Assembly: GCF_028993615.1 (NCBI RefSeq)
Contig: NZ_CP118632.1
Span: 372,001-436,000 of the forward strand
DNA from: Herbaspirillum sp. WKF16
GTDB lineage: Bacteria; Pseudomonadota; Gammaproteobacteria; Burkholderiales; Burkholderiaceae_D
Direction of reading: 5' to 3'
DNA length: 64,000 nt
In this document: piece after piece, positions 50,401-59,089 of the stretch
Layout: every line of letters starts with the position of its first letter
Numbering within the stretch: the first letter of the stretch is position 1
Position numbers and translations under genes: made by a program
The notes under the pieces: generated by a model
Seen by the model: the letters and a program-made list of their open reading frames with translations, nothing else
Databases searched by the model: none
Told to the model about the DNA's origin: nothing

Positions 50401-53400
50401 CCGGAGAAGGTCGAGCCGATGGCCTGCGTGCCGGTTTGCTTGTCCTTGCTGTGCATGCTGCTCGAGGTGAGCGGCCCGGAGGAGGAGATATAGACCTCCT
50501 GGTCGTAGCTGCCGGCTTGCGCGGCCGCGCCGATGCTGATGTTGCCGCCGGCGGTGGCAGTGATGGCCTTGTCGCTGTTGACGTATGCGGCTTGCGCATT
50601 GAGATCGTTGCCTGCGGCCAGCGCCGTATTGCCGCCGCTGCGCATCGTCGTGCCGTTGGCCTGCTCCTGCTTCTTGTAGAGATGGTTCCTGTCGTCGTAG
50701 GTGACCTTGAGTTCTTCCTGCGTCTTGACCGCGTTCAGGTTCAGGTTGTTGCCGGCGGTCAGCGCGGCGTCGCCTGTGGTGTTGACGGCGGCGGCGTTGA
50801 GGTTGATGTCGCGCTGCGCTTGCAGCCAGAGCGTGCCGGCGTCGACGCCGCCGCTGCGCTCCAGGGCGACCTGCGTGCCGTGGACGCTTTGGCTGGTATT
50901 GGCGATCGTGCCGATGTTGGCGTCGCGTCCGGCCACGATGGCCACGCGGTTGCCGCTGATCGTGCCCGACCGGTTGTTGAAATCGCGGCCTGTCCTCAGC
51001 GTTGTCGTGCCGGCGCCGGCGTCACTGGCCATCGTGCCCAGGGTGTTGTCGATGTCCTGCGAGGCGGCGATGGCCAGCGTGGTGTTGGCGCGCAGGGTGC
51101 CTGCATTGGCCAGGCTGCCGTTGATGCGCAGGTCGATGCTGTCGGCGGCGATCAGGGCGCCGGTGGGCTTGAGGTCCTGCTCGCGCAGGCGGGACAGGTA
51201 CACCTTGGGCACCAGCGCTTTCTGGGTGGAGCCGTCAGGCAAGCTGACGTCTTGCTCAACCAGCCACACCAGGTCGCTGGTCAGTTGCGCCATCTGCGCC
51301 GCCGACAGGGCAATGCCCGGGGCCAGGCCGAAGCGTTGCCCATAGGTCACGCCGGCGTCCATCAATGCCCGGTACTGGTCTTCGTCGCTGGCGTAGGCGC
51401 CGAGCTGCTTGCGTCCGGTCAGCCTCAGGATCTGGTCGTTGACCAGTTGCTGCTCGTAGTAGCCGTCGCCCAGGCGCTTTTGTGCGCGCTGCGGATCCAT
51501 GGCCAGGCGGCCCAGTTGATAGTCGCTGGAGAGGAAGAGGCGATAGTTGACGAAGGCCGGGTCGGTTTCGATGTAGTGCGTGCTGCCGGGGGCCGTCCCC
51601 GGACGATAAAGCTGGCTCGATGCCAGCAGCGCCACCTGCGGCGCCTGGCCGGCGGCGGGATTGGCGCGGCTGTCCGGTGTAGTGTGGGCTTGCGCCTTCC
51701 AGATACCCAGATCGAAGTGGGTGACCGGCAGGTCGTAGCTGGGATAACTGATGCTGTCTTTGTTGCAGGTCCTTGTACCGCCGGCACAGCTCTTGGTGGT
51801 GCGGTGTATGGAGACAACATCGCGGTGAACGTGGATCTCCCCCTGAGGATTGGTGCCGCCGTTGCTGGCGCCATCGATCGTTCCATTGAGCGCACCGCCT
51901 GCCACGATGGCGCTCTTGTCGTTGGTCACCGTGCCGCCGGAGAACAGCATATCGCCACGCGAGACAATCTTGCCCGGATCGCTTGCCGTGACGACGGTGC
52001 TACGGGTGGTCTCGGTGATCTCGCGGATGGTGTAGTGGTTGAAGCGCCCGCCGGTGTCCCGCACCACGAGCTGCATCACGCTGCCATCCGGCTCCAGATA
52101 AACCGCGTCAGCGGCGTAGACGTGGCTGTAGCCGTCGATCTCGTACTCGGTCCAGCTACGTGTCTTGCTCGGATCAAGCTGAAGCTCACTGGCAAAGTGC
52201 GCATTGGCGTTCAACAGCGCGGCGCTGGCAATCGTCAGCTTGCCGCCGGCGTCGATGGCGGCCGAGCTGTTGGTGACGCTGGCGGCTTTGCCCACCGCCT
52301 TGCCATTGCCGTCCAATGCGCCGCCGATGGCGATATCGCCATCGCTCTTGATCAACGCATGCTCGCGATTGACGATGTTGGCCGCGCCGATGTTCAGGCT
52401 ATTGCGCGCGGCGATCACGCCGGCCGGGACGTTATCGCCGTAGACGCCTTCGTGGTCGTTAGTGACGCTCCTGGCGGCAATGGCGACATCCTCGCCATAG
52501 ATGCGGCCGGTGTTGACGATGCCCTGTTCGGCTTGCAGCAAGGTCGTTTGGCCGGCAAAGAGCAGCCCGTCCTTGCGGTTGACGATATTGGCGGCCCGCA
52601 CGCTCACATTGCCGCCTGCGGCCAATTCCCCCTGGTTGCTGAAGTCGCCCGTGGTGGCGATGGCCAGGTCGCCGGCCGCGCCGATGGCGTCGCCCTGCGC
52701 GTGGGAGAAATCGCTGCGCAGTCCCAGGCTGGCGTTGCGGTTGCTGCGGATCTCGCCGGCGGTATTGCCGAGCGCGCCGGCCGCGAGGGCCAGGTCGCCG
52801 CCGGACAGGATTTTCCCGCCGGCGTTGTCGATCACGCCCGCCTGCAACGCCATGGCCGCGCCCGAGGACAAGGTGGCGCGGTTCACGATGGCTTCGCCGC
52901 TGCCGATGCGCATCGCTGCGGCGGCGCTCGTGGGGCCATGGAGCGTGACCTTGCCCGCGCTGTCGATCTCGAACTCCCCGGCCGAGGCCATCTTGCCGTA
53001 GCTCCTCACGCCCACCCCGGCCTCGGTGCCGATCAGCCGGATGCGGTTGGCGTACATGCCGCCGATGGCGGCCACGTCCAGCGCCACCGTCGGCGCGCCG
53101 CCCGCGCCGGCAATCACCTGCACGCCCAGGTTGGCGTAGTCGACCCGGTTGGCGCCGGTGATCACGTTGGCGCGATCGGCCCACAACGCGGCGTTGAGCT
53201 GCACGCTGCGCGCGATCAGGTCGACCTGGGCGGTGCCGCTGTCGTTGAAGCCCTCGCCGCCGACGGCGATGCTGCCCTGCGTGACCCGCAGCGCCTCGAG
53301 CGCGCCGCCGCTGCCGAAGACCGGCGTGCCGGTGGTGAGGGTGCCGCGGCTGGCGTTGATGAAACCGAAGCCGTCGACCAGGATGCCGTTGGGGTTGGAC

Positions 53401-53834
53401 ACCACCACGTCGGCCCGCTGGCCGGCCACTTCCAGGTAACCGCGCAGCTGGCTGGGGTTGGTGCTGTTGACCTCGTTGACGATCAGCCGCGCCGGCTTGC
53501 CGCCCAGGCTCGGGTTGGCGCCGACCCAGCCGCCTTGCTGCGTGAGCGTGTTGCCGGTGGCGTTGTTGAGGAGGGCGCCGCCGCGCCCGATGTTGAACTG
53601 CTGGTACTGGTTATGCGATACGCCGGCCGCGTTGGGCGCCACGATCTGCACCAGCGCACGGCCGTTGGCGGTGCTGTCGATCACAGGACGGTGCGGGCCG
53701 GATGGGGCGGCGACGATCTGGGCGCGGGCGCCGAGCACGGAGCTTCCAAGCAAGACGAAGTGCATGGCCAGGCGCGTCATGCGCAAGTGACCGAATGCGG
53801 AGTTGAAGGCGACGCGATGTGATTGCCCGTTCAT
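47460..53834 (-). CDS. Filamentous-haemagglutinin/CdiA-like two-partner exoprotein with C-terminal lipase-type domain
   Basis: The 2124-residue exoprotein has a degenerate extended signal peptide (MNGQSHRVAFN, hydrophobic core about 18-38). The TPS secretion domain lies at about 45-300 with NPNG at 147-150. Haemagglutinin repeats then run to about residue 1640 (many N-x-G-G-x-I and SGGDLALAAG type turns). The C-terminal part from about 1640 is different and AT-richer. GHSRG (1939-1943, Ser1941), ENDP with Asp1998 and SVHS with His2027 are a plausible alpha/beta-hydrolase triad, and the end is Gln-rich coiled coil. There is no exact VENN motif; VENS occurs at 1745. No TpsB transporter gene is in the window. 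Confidence 0.85.
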   Translation of the reverse strand: MNGQSHRVAFNSAFGHLRMTRLAMHFVLLGSSVLGARAQIVAAPSGPHRPVIDSTANGRALVQIVAPNAAGVSHNQYQQFNIGRGGALLNNATGNTLTQQGGWVGANPSLGGKPARLIVNEVNSTNPSQLRGYLEVAGQRADVVVSNPNGILVDGFGFINASRGTLTTGTPVFGSGGALEALRVTQGSIAVGGEGFNDSGTAQVDLIARSVQLNAALWADRANVITGANRVDYANLGVQVIAGAGGAPTVALDVAAIGGMYANRIRLIGTEAGVGVRSYGKMASAGEFEIDSAGKVTLHGPTSAAAAMRIGSGEAIVNRATLSSGAAMALQAGVIDNAGGKILSGGDLALAAGALGNTAGEIRSNRNASLGLRSDFSHAQGDAIGAAGDLAIATTGDFSNQGELAAGGNVSVRAANIVNRKDGLLFAGQTTLLQAEQGIVNTGRIYGEDVAIAARSVTNDHEGVYGDNVPAGVIAARNSLNIGAANIVNREHALIKSDGDIAIGGALDGNGKAVGKAASVTNSSAAIDAGGKLTIASAALLNANAHFASELQLDPSKTRSWTEYEIDGYSHVYAADAVYLEPDGSVMQLVVRDTGGRFNHYTIREITETTRSTVVTASDPGKIVSRGDMLFSGGTVTNDKSAIVAGGALNGTIDGASNGGTNPQGEIHVHRDVVSIHRTTKSCAGGTRTCNKDSISYPSYDLPVTHFDLGIWKAQAHTTPDSRANPAAGQAPQVALLASSQLYRPGTAPGSTHYIETDPAFVNYRLFLSSDYQLGRLAMDPQRAQKRLGDGYYEQQLVNDQILRLTGRKQLGAYASDEDQYRALMDAGVTYGQRFGLAPGIALSAAQMAQLTSDLVWLVEQDVSLPDGSTQKALVPKVYLSRLREQDLKPTGALIAADSIDLRINGSLANAGTLRANTTLAIAASQDIDNTLGTMASDAGAGTTTLRTGRDFNNRSGTISGNRVAIVAGRDANIGTIANTSQSVHGTQVALERSGGVDAGTLWLQAQRDINLNAAAVNTTGDAALTAGNNLNLNAVKTQEELKVTYDDRNHLYKKQEQANGTTMRSGGNTALAAGNDLNAQAAYVNSDKAITATAGGNISIGAAAQAGSYDQEVYISSSGPLTSSSMHSKDKQTGTQAIGSTFSGNTVAISSGRDTGITGSNIISTNNTTISAGRNIKIEAAEETQRQDLLVIEKQSGVLSGGGLGVTIGSRSKTDRLHTEQVQMRGSTIGSFAGDVSLNAAKSLAVEASDVVAGRNAMLSGANVAITSGTNTFNHEEEHRLKQSGITLALKSAIVDTAMSVGQSIQRRNEVQDPRLKKLLALKAISTLDTNYESMEQEAKAIQKGDMGSVSLQISVGASSSESKSIMFTRQAKGSALYAGERIAVLATGDGLAPGNIDVTGSSAHARSIDFSASGSVSLQSAYSTMVSDTSNNSGGWNAGVGISLGRQTGLTFSANGYRGKGKTNGQSVSQVNTIVDGTQSVRVTSGGDTSIRGAIVSGRRIDTEVGRNLIIESKQDTETYRGKQNSTSAGASFIYGAGGSANINHQQSRTDADYASVISQSGLKAGDGGFGISVTGQTELIGGLISSDAERSKNQLQTGNLKASSIINNKSLRSETKGYSAGTGSASMYGAMKETARHLATAASENSSDSSSTYAMISPAQVVVRDGDRSALTAIKSDAGSAHRALSKDDPAAADRRVQEKAEAANVIFDMTEKFVEENLAKMANPKLYTVFCRKQPCTNDQVENSRRVNEYAEALKKSNPDLSDEAAFQQSVAKLLNSEFDPNRVVKIQGKDGREMEVGNIASIPTTLAELSKLSDEEKKNSSLFANGIFNDKDRGAQLALQMAPTQKDISVITGTGETTLGQTYLVHTKQGGILGEYFIAAAEKLAEITGIATPASKLTALVAKELSSSRDNNGNLVKEVESGAIKTNTPITVGGHSRGSMTLVNAMRELKGEGFFSDFLQVNAFNPAAEERRLKENIAAVSSRPPYIWAPENDPIATMIGGYRGKLSLSDVSDMYRTRFSVHSCGGAASVGCKNENVDSKKLFSYQGLDIEELNIRRSSNIEKLEQRLQQQATPILPSTDWNAQQQQQAQENWQQQKKAQTENLLRLKQLRDSIFEGKR

Positions 53835-54101
53835 TGGCTTCCCGATTGCAGAGCTAAGATGCAGTCGAGTCTAGGAAGGGGCGCGTTGAAGAACCATCGC
53901 AAAAAGGCCAGAATTCCGACAAGGATGACGCGCGTCACACGTATCTAGAAATCATTCACTCATATGCCAGGCGCATTCCCGCAAACAGCTGGCGATCGGT
54001 CGAGATTTCTTTTTTGGCAATACGGATGACGCGCCCACGATGCAAAGCAACGAGACTGTCATGGGCGGCGGGCGTGCCCCCTTGCGCCTTATAATGTCGC
54101 C
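53835..54101. other. Divergent intergenic region between the exoprotein gene and uvrD
   Basis: 267 bases without a gene. TATAAT at 54090-54095 on the plus strand is the only clear promoter element. It sits 6 bases before the uvrD ATG, and no Shine-Dalgarno sequence lies between. No LexA box was found. Confidence 0.6.
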
Positions 54102-56378
54102 ATGCAAAACCTCCTCCACAACCTCAACGAAGAGCAGCTGGCCGCCGTGACGCTGCCGGCGCAGTCGGCGCTGATCCTGGCCGGCGCCGGTTCGGGCAAG
54201 ACCCGGGTGCTGACCACCCGCATCGCCTGGCTGATCCAGACCGGGCAGGTGTCGCCGGCCGGCGTGCTGGCGGTGACCTTCACCAACAAGGCGTCCAAGG
54301 AAATGACCGCGCGCCTGTCGGCGATGCTGCCGATCAACACGCGCGGCATGTGGATCGGTACCTTCCACGGCCTGTGCAACCGCCTGCTGCGCGCGCACCA
54401 CAAGGATGCCGGCCTGCCGCAGACCTTCCAGATCCTCGATACGCAGGACCAGCTCTCGGCCATCAAGCGGCTGTTGAAGCAGATGAACGTGGACGACGAG
54501 AAGTATCCGCCGCGCAACCTGATGTACTTCATCAACAGCGCCAAGGACCAGGGCCTGCGCGCGCAGGACGTGGAGGCGCATGACGACTACAACCGCAAGT
54601 TCGTCGAGCTCTACGAGCTCTACGACCAGCAGTGCCAGCGCGAGGGCGTGGTCGATTTCGCCGAGCTGCTGCTGCGCACCTATGAGCTGCTCACGCGCAA
54701 CCAGCCGCTGCGCGAGCATTACCAGGCGCGCTTCCGCCACATCCTGGTGGACGAGTTCCAGGACACCAACGACCTGCAATACAAATGGTTGAAGCTCATG
54801 GCCGGGCCGCACAACGCGGTGTTCGCGGTGGGCGACGACGACCAGAGCATCTACGCCTTCCGTGGCGCCAACGTGGGCAACATGTCGGCCTTCGAGCGCG
54901 AGTTCCGCGTGCAGAACCTGATCAAGCTGGAGCAGAACTACCGCTCGCACGGCCACATCCTGGATGCGGCCAACGAGCTGATCGCCAACAACAGCAAACG
55001 CCTGGGCAAGAACCTGCGCACCGATGCCGGCCACGGCGAGCAGGTGCGCGTGTATGAAGCCACCAGCGATCTGGAGGAAGCGCGCTGGATCATCGAGCAG
55101 GTCAAGGACCTGATCGCCGAAGGCTGGAGCCGCAGCGAGATCGCCATCCTCTACCGCTCCAACGCGCAGTCGCGGGTGCTGGAGCATGCGCTGTTCTCGT
55201 CGGCGATTCCGTATCGCGTCTACGGCGGCCAGCGCTTCTTCGAGCGCGCCGAGATCAAGCACGCCATCGCCTACCTGCAGCTGATGGACAACCTGCACAA
55301 CGACTCGGCCTTCCTGCGCGTGGTGAACTTCCCCACGCGCGGCATCGGCGCCAAGGCGATGGAGTCGCTGCAGGACGCGGCGCGCCAGTACAACTGCTCG
55401 CTCTATGCGGCCGTGCCTTACGTGGCGGGCAAGGCCGGCTCTTCGCTCAACGCCTTCGTCAAGCTGATCGAGGGTGCACGCTTCGAGACCCAGCACCTGC
55501 CGCTGCCGGAGACGGTGAAGGTGACCCTGGAGCTGTCCGGCCTGCTGGAGCATTACCGCAGCGAGAAGGAAGGCGCCGACCGCATCGAGAACCTGGAGCA
55601 GCTGGTCAGCGCGGCCACGCTGTTCGTCTCCGAAGAAGGCTACGGTCTTAACGCACCGGCCTTCCTCGGCCCGCAGGCGCAGGCCGCCGCCGGCGCCGCC
55701 ATCACCACCGCGGACGGCGTGGAAATCATCGACGCCGACGCCTCGCTGGTGACCATCATGTCGCCGCTGTCGGCTTTCCTCTCGCACGCCTCGCTGGAAG
55801 CCGGCGACAACCAGGCGCAAGCCGGCCAGGATGCGCTGCAACTGATGACGGTGCACTCGGCCAAGGGCCTGGAGTTCGACGCGGTGTTCATCACCGGCCT
55901 GGAAGAGGGCCTGTTCCCGCATGAGAACAGCGCCAAGGAAGAGGGCGGCGTGGAGGAAGAGCGGCGCCTGATGTATGTGGCGATCACGCGCGCCAGGAAG
56001 CGCCTCTTCATCACCTTCTCGCAGACCCGCATGCTGCACGGCCAGACCCGCTACAACATGCGCTCGCGCTTCTTCGACGAGCTGCCGGAAGACGCCATCA
56101 AGTGGCTCTCGCCCAAGGTGCAGAAGCACAACTGGTTCGCCAATCCCAAGTCGGCCTGGGACGAGGCGCCGGAGTCGGGCAACAACAAGATCGCGCAGGG
56201 CTTCAGCCGTCCCGATTCCGGTTGGCGCATCGGCCAGAGCGTGGCCCACGCCAAATTCGGCGAGGGCGTGATCGTCAACATCGAAGGCGGCGGCGGGGCC
56301 GCCCGCGCGCACATCAATTTCGGCAAGTTCGGCATGAAGCTGCTGGATTTGTCGGTGGCGAAGCTGGAGAAGGTCTGA
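54102..56378 (+). CDS. uvrD: UvrD-family DNA helicase II
   Basis: Superfamily 1A 3-prime to 5-prime helicase acting in nucleotide excision and mismatch repair. In 758 residues the motifs are in order: Q-motif LNEEQLAAV, Walker A GAGSGKT (28-34), Ia VTFTNKASKEM, II VDEFQDTND (Asp217-Glu218), III VGDDDQSIYAFRGA, IV LEQNYRSH, V TVHSAKGLEFD and VI LMYVAITRARKRL. The C-terminal DNA-binding region VAHAKFGEGVIVNIEG is present. Homology starts at residue 4, so ATG 54102 is right, although -10 and ATG are nearly adjacent. Confidence 0.96.
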   Translation: MQNLLHNLNEEQLAAVTLPAQSALILAGAGSGKTRVLTTRIAWLIQTGQVSPAGVLAVTFTNKASKEMTARLSAMLPINTRGMWIGTFHGLCNRLLRAHHKDAGLPQTFQILDTQDQLSAIKRLLKQMNVDDEKYPPRNLMYFINSAKDQGLRAQDVEAHDDYNRKFVELYELYDQQCQREGVVDFAELLLRTYELLTRNQPLREHYQARFRHILVDEFQDTNDLQYKWLKLMAGPHNAVFAVGDDDQSIYAFRGANVGNMSAFEREFRVQNLIKLEQNYRSHGHILDAANELIANNSKRLGKNLRTDAGHGEQVRVYEATSDLEEARWIIEQVKDLIAEGWSRSEIAILYRSNAQSRVLEHALFSSAIPYRVYGGQRFFERAEIKHAIAYLQLMDNLHNDSAFLRVVNFPTRGIGAKAMESLQDAARQYNCSLYAAVPYVAGKAGSSLNAFVKLIEGARFETQHLPLPETVKVTLELSGLLEHYRSEKEGADRIENLEQLVSAATLFVSEEGYGLNAPAFLGPQAQAAAGAAITTADGVEIIDADASLVTIMSPLSAFLSHASLEAGDNQAQAGQDALQLMTVHSAKGLEFDAVFITGLEEGLFPHENSAKEEGGVEEERRLMYVAITRARKRLFITFSQTRMLHGQTRYNMRSRFFDELPEDAIKWLSPKVQKHNWFANPKSAWDEAPESGNNKIAQGFSRPDSGWRIGQSVAHAKFGEGVIVNIEGGGGAARAHINFGKFGMKLLDLSVAKLEKV

Positions 56379-56397
56379 GTCCGGCCGCGCGACAATC

Positions 56398-56424
56398 AAA
56401 ACCCGCTGCGAAGCGGGTTTTTTT
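56398..56424 (+). terminator. Rho-independent terminator of uvrD
   Basis: AAAACCCGCT and its complement form a 10-bp stem with a GCGA tetraloop, followed by an uninterrupted T-run. It lies 19 bases after the uvrD stop. Confidence 0.93.
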
Positions 56425-56452
56425 ATGGCTTCTTCACGCGTCCATTCCCGCC

Positions 56453-57370
56453 TCAGGCCTTGCCGCGCAACCAGGCCAGCAGATCGTCCTGCACGCTGCC
56501 GGCGTCAATCGGGGCGGGCGAGAGCAGGCAGTAATGCGATCCGTCCCCGACGAATCCCAGCGGCGCGGCCAACACGCCTGAAGCGATGTCGTCGCGCACC
56601 AGCTGCCATGGCCCGATGGCCACGCCCAGCCCGGCCACCGCCGCCTGCAGGCTGAAGTAAAAGTGTTCGAACGCGTGCTCCGGGGCGTTGGGCAAGTGCG
56701 CGCCGACGGCGCTCGCCCAGGTGCGCCAGGCATCCCTGCGCGTCTTGCTGTGCAGGCGCGGCGCGCCGGCGCGCAGCTTGGGCGCCCGGCTGGTGAACCA
56801 CTCCGCCGCCTGTTCCGGACGGCACACCGGACCGACCTGCTCCGCGAACAGCCTGGCGGCGTGCACGCCCTCCGGCAGCCGGAAATCGTCGCGCCGTATG
56901 GCCAGGTCGATGCCGTTGCCGAAGGACACCGGGCCGCCGCCGGCCACCAGGTGGATGTCAAGCTGCGGATGGCGGCGCTGGAAGTCGGGCCAGCGCGGGA
57001 TCAGCCAGCGCATCAGCAACGTAGGCTCGCAGGAAAGAACCCATTGCCGCGAGCGACGCGCCTGCGCGCGCAGTTCGCGCACGGCGCCGCGCATCAGGCC
57101 CAGGCCGTCACGCACCGCGTGCGCCAGCTGGCGCCCCGCGTCGGTCAGGAAGACGCGACGGCTGCGCCGGTCGAACAACGGCACGCCGAGGTCTTCCTCC
57201 AGCATGCGCACGGCGCGGCTGACGGCGCCGTGCGTGAGGTGCAATTCAGCCGCGGCGCGCGTGAAATTCTCCAGTCGCGCGGCGGCTTCGAAGCAGCGCA
57301 GCGCCAGCAGCGACGGCAGCCGGGTCTCATTTATCGGTGAGCCTGGCTCACCATCCTGGTCAGAAATCAT
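56453..57370 (-). CDS. LysR-type transcriptional regulator (GcvA-like)
   Basis: 305 residues. The N-terminal winged helix-turn-helix is LPSLLALRCFEAAARLENFTRAAAELHLTHGAVSRAVRMLEEDLGVPLFDR, with the GcvA-subgroup spelling. The effector domain begins about residue 100 (RQWVLSCEPTLLMRWLIPRWPDF). Such proteins often control a divergently transcribed neighbour, here the LysE-family exporter 66 bases away. The inducer is unknown. Confidence 0.9.
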   Translation of the reverse strand: MISDQDGEPGSPINETRLPSLLALRCFEAAARLENFTRAAAELHLTHGAVSRAVRMLEEDLGVPLFDRRSRRVFLTDAGRQLAHAVRDGLGLMRGAVRELRAQARRSRQWVLSCEPTLLMRWLIPRWPDFQRRHPQLDIHLVAGGGPVSFGNGIDLAIRRDDFRLPEGVHAARLFAEQVGPVCRPEQAAEWFTSRAPKLRAGAPRLHSKTRRDAWRTWASAVGAHLPNAPEHAFEHFYFSLQAAVAGLGVAIGPWQLVRDDIASGVLAAPLGFVGDGSHYCLLSPAPIDAGSVQDDLLAWLRGKA

Positions 57371-57436
57371 CGTTGGTCGGCGTTAGGGGGCGCGCCTATC
57401 ATGGGCGCCATTTGTCATTCTACCGAAAGGGGTGCG

Positions 57437-58108
57437 ATGGATACATCGATGGTGTCCGCGACGACGGCGATGGCGCCGGCCGCGGCCGAAGTGTTAGCCG
57501 TTGTCACGATCACGGTGCTGGCGGTCGTCAGCCCCGGGCCGGATTTCGCCATGGTCTCGCGCAACAGCCTGCTGCTGTCGCGGCGCGCCGGCGTGCTGAC
57601 GGCACTGGGCATCGGCGGTGGGGTATTCGTGCATGTGGGCTACACCTTGCTCGGCCTGGGATTGCTGATCCAGCAGTCGCTGTGGCTGTTCAACGCCATC
57701 AAGTTGGCCGGCGCGGCGTACCTGATCTACCTGGGAATCCGGATGATGCGCGCGAAGCCGGGCGCGGATGCGGCCACCGGGCAGGAGCCGGACGCCGCGG
57801 CCGTCTCCGACCTGGCGGCGCTGCGGATGGGTTTCCTGACCAACGCCTTGAATCCCAAGACGACGGTATTCATCGTCAGCCTGTTCATGCAGGTGGTCAG
57901 TCCCGGCACGAGCCTGGGCGTGCAGCTGGCCTACGGGGTGTTCATCGCGGCTGCGCACGTGGCGTGGTTCGCCCTGGTGGCGGTGTGCTTTTCCGGCGGC
58001 GGGGCGCGGCGGCGCCTGCTGGCGGCGCGACACTGGATAGATCGGGCGTTCGGCGCGCTGCTGGTGACCTTTGGCCTGATGTTGGCCGCGGCCCAGGGCT
58101 CGCGCTGA
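57437..58108 (+). CDS. LysE/RhtB-family amino-acid or metabolite exporter
   Basis: From ATG 57437, with AAAGGGG just before it, the protein is 223 residues with about six hydrophobic segments. The family signature is VSPGPDFAMVSRNSLLLSRRAGVLTALGIGGGVFVH near the N-terminus, followed by GAAYLIYLGIRMMR and GFLTNALNPKTTVFIVSLF. It exports amino acids or related compounds from the cytoplasm. The adjoining LysR gene probably regulates it. Convergent with the PfkB kinase gene. Confidence 0.88.
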   Translation: MDTSMVSATTAMAPAAAEVLAVVTITVLAVVSPGPDFAMVSRNSLLLSRRAGVLTALGIGGGVFVHVGYTLLGLGLLIQQSLWLFNAIKLAGAAYLIYLGIRMMRAKPGADAATGQEPDAAAVSDLAALRMGFLTNALNPKTTVFIVSLFMQVVSPGTSLGVQLAYGVFIAAAHVAWFALVAVCFSGGGARRRLLAARHWIDRAFGALLVTFGLMLAAAQGSR

Positions 58109-58139
58109 ACGTTCCTTGGCTTGCGGCCTCGCGTGGCGC

Positions 58140-59045
58140 TCAGGCGCGCGCGATGAGCGCCTGCACCTCGTCCCAGGTCGCCGCGTAGGCGCCGGCCTTG
58201 GAAGCGGCAATGGCCGCCCCGGCCGCCGCGCATTGCAGGTGGACTTGCGGCGGCGCCTCGGGCTGGCGCAGCCGGCTGGCAATCCAGCCGCCCATGGAGG
58301 CGTCTCCGCAACCGACCGTGTCGACCACCTCGACCCGGTAGGCCGCCTGGTCGATCACCTGTTCGTCCTTGAACAGCCGCATGCCCTGCGCCCCCAGCGT
58401 GAGCAGGATCTCGGCGCGCGGCGCCATCGCGCGCAGCGTCGCCAGGGCATTGGCGTCGCCGGGAAAGAGGCGTTCCAGGTCTTCGTCCGACACCTTCACG
58501 AAGTGCGACAGCGAGAGCAGCTCGCGCAGCAGGATGCGGTAGGACGGATGATCCATCAGCTTGCGCCAGTTGGGATCGAAGGCGATCTTCCTGCCGCGCA
58601 TGGCGGCGGCTTGCGCCACCTGCAGCAGGCGCGAGGCCAGGGGCTCGCGCGCCAGGCTGATGCAGCCGAAGTGCAGCACGCGGGCTTCGTCCAGCCAGCC
58701 GGCGGGCAGGCGTTCCGGGTCGAAATGCAGGTCGGCGCTGTCGTCGCCGATGAAGAAATAGTCGGGCGGGGTGGTGGAGGTCACCATCGCCAGCAGCGGT
58801 GCCTTCGCCAGCTGCTGGGTGAAGCGCATGTCCAGTCCGGCCTCCTGCGTGAGCGCGTACAGCTCCTGGCCGAACACGTCGGCGCTGACGCTGCCGGCGT
58901 AGCCGGTGGCCACGCCCAGGCGCGAGGACGCGCGCGCCACGTTCCAGCAGGCGCCGCCGGGAATGGCGCGCCACTGGCCGTCGGGCTGGCGGATGAAGTC
59001 GGTCAGGGCTTCGCCGAAGACGACGAATTCTGCGGGTCGGGTCAT
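58140..59045 (-). CDS. PfkB-family fructokinase-like sugar kinase
   Basis: The 301-residue kinase begins FVVFGEALTDFIRQPDGQWRAIPGGACWNVARASSRLG, the sugar-binding signature, and ends with the anion-hole/catalytic segment VVDTVGCGDASMGGW, where cysteine replaces the usual alanine of GAGD. It lies 44 bases downstream of the SorC regulator and divergent from a sugar-alcohol ABC transporter. Fructose, produced from mannitol or sorbitol by a dehydrogenase, is therefore the likeliest substrate. Confidence 0.85.
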   Translation of the reverse strand: MTRPAEFVVFGEALTDFIRQPDGQWRAIPGGACWNVARASSRLGVATGYAGSVSADVFGQELYALTQEAGLDMRFTQQLAKAPLLAMVTSTTPPDYFFIGDDSADLHFDPERLPAGWLDEARVLHFGCISLAREPLASRLLQVAQAAAMRGRKIAFDPNWRKLMDHPSYRILLRELLSLSHFVKVSDEDLERLFPGDANALATLRAMAPRAEILLTLGAQGMRLFKDEQVIDQAAYRVEVVDTVGCGDASMGGWIASRLRQPEAPPQVHLQCAAAGAAIAASKAGAYAATWDEVQALIARA

Positions 59046-59089
59046 GCGGTGTCTCCGTTGCCGGTCTGGTCGCCGGCGTGGTTGCGTGT

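Noticed and set aside
49000..53800. Repetitive DNA as a CRISPR array or tandem repeat
   Set aside because: The repetition is the degenerate haemagglutinin protein repeat; there is no constant repeat-spacer structure.
49773..53822. A 1349-codon open frame on the plus strand opposite the exoprotein gene
   Set aside because: It mirrors the codon bias of the real gene; the translation is low-complexity Ala/Gly/Val/Asp without a recognisable domain, while the minus strand has a TPS domain and a coherent end.
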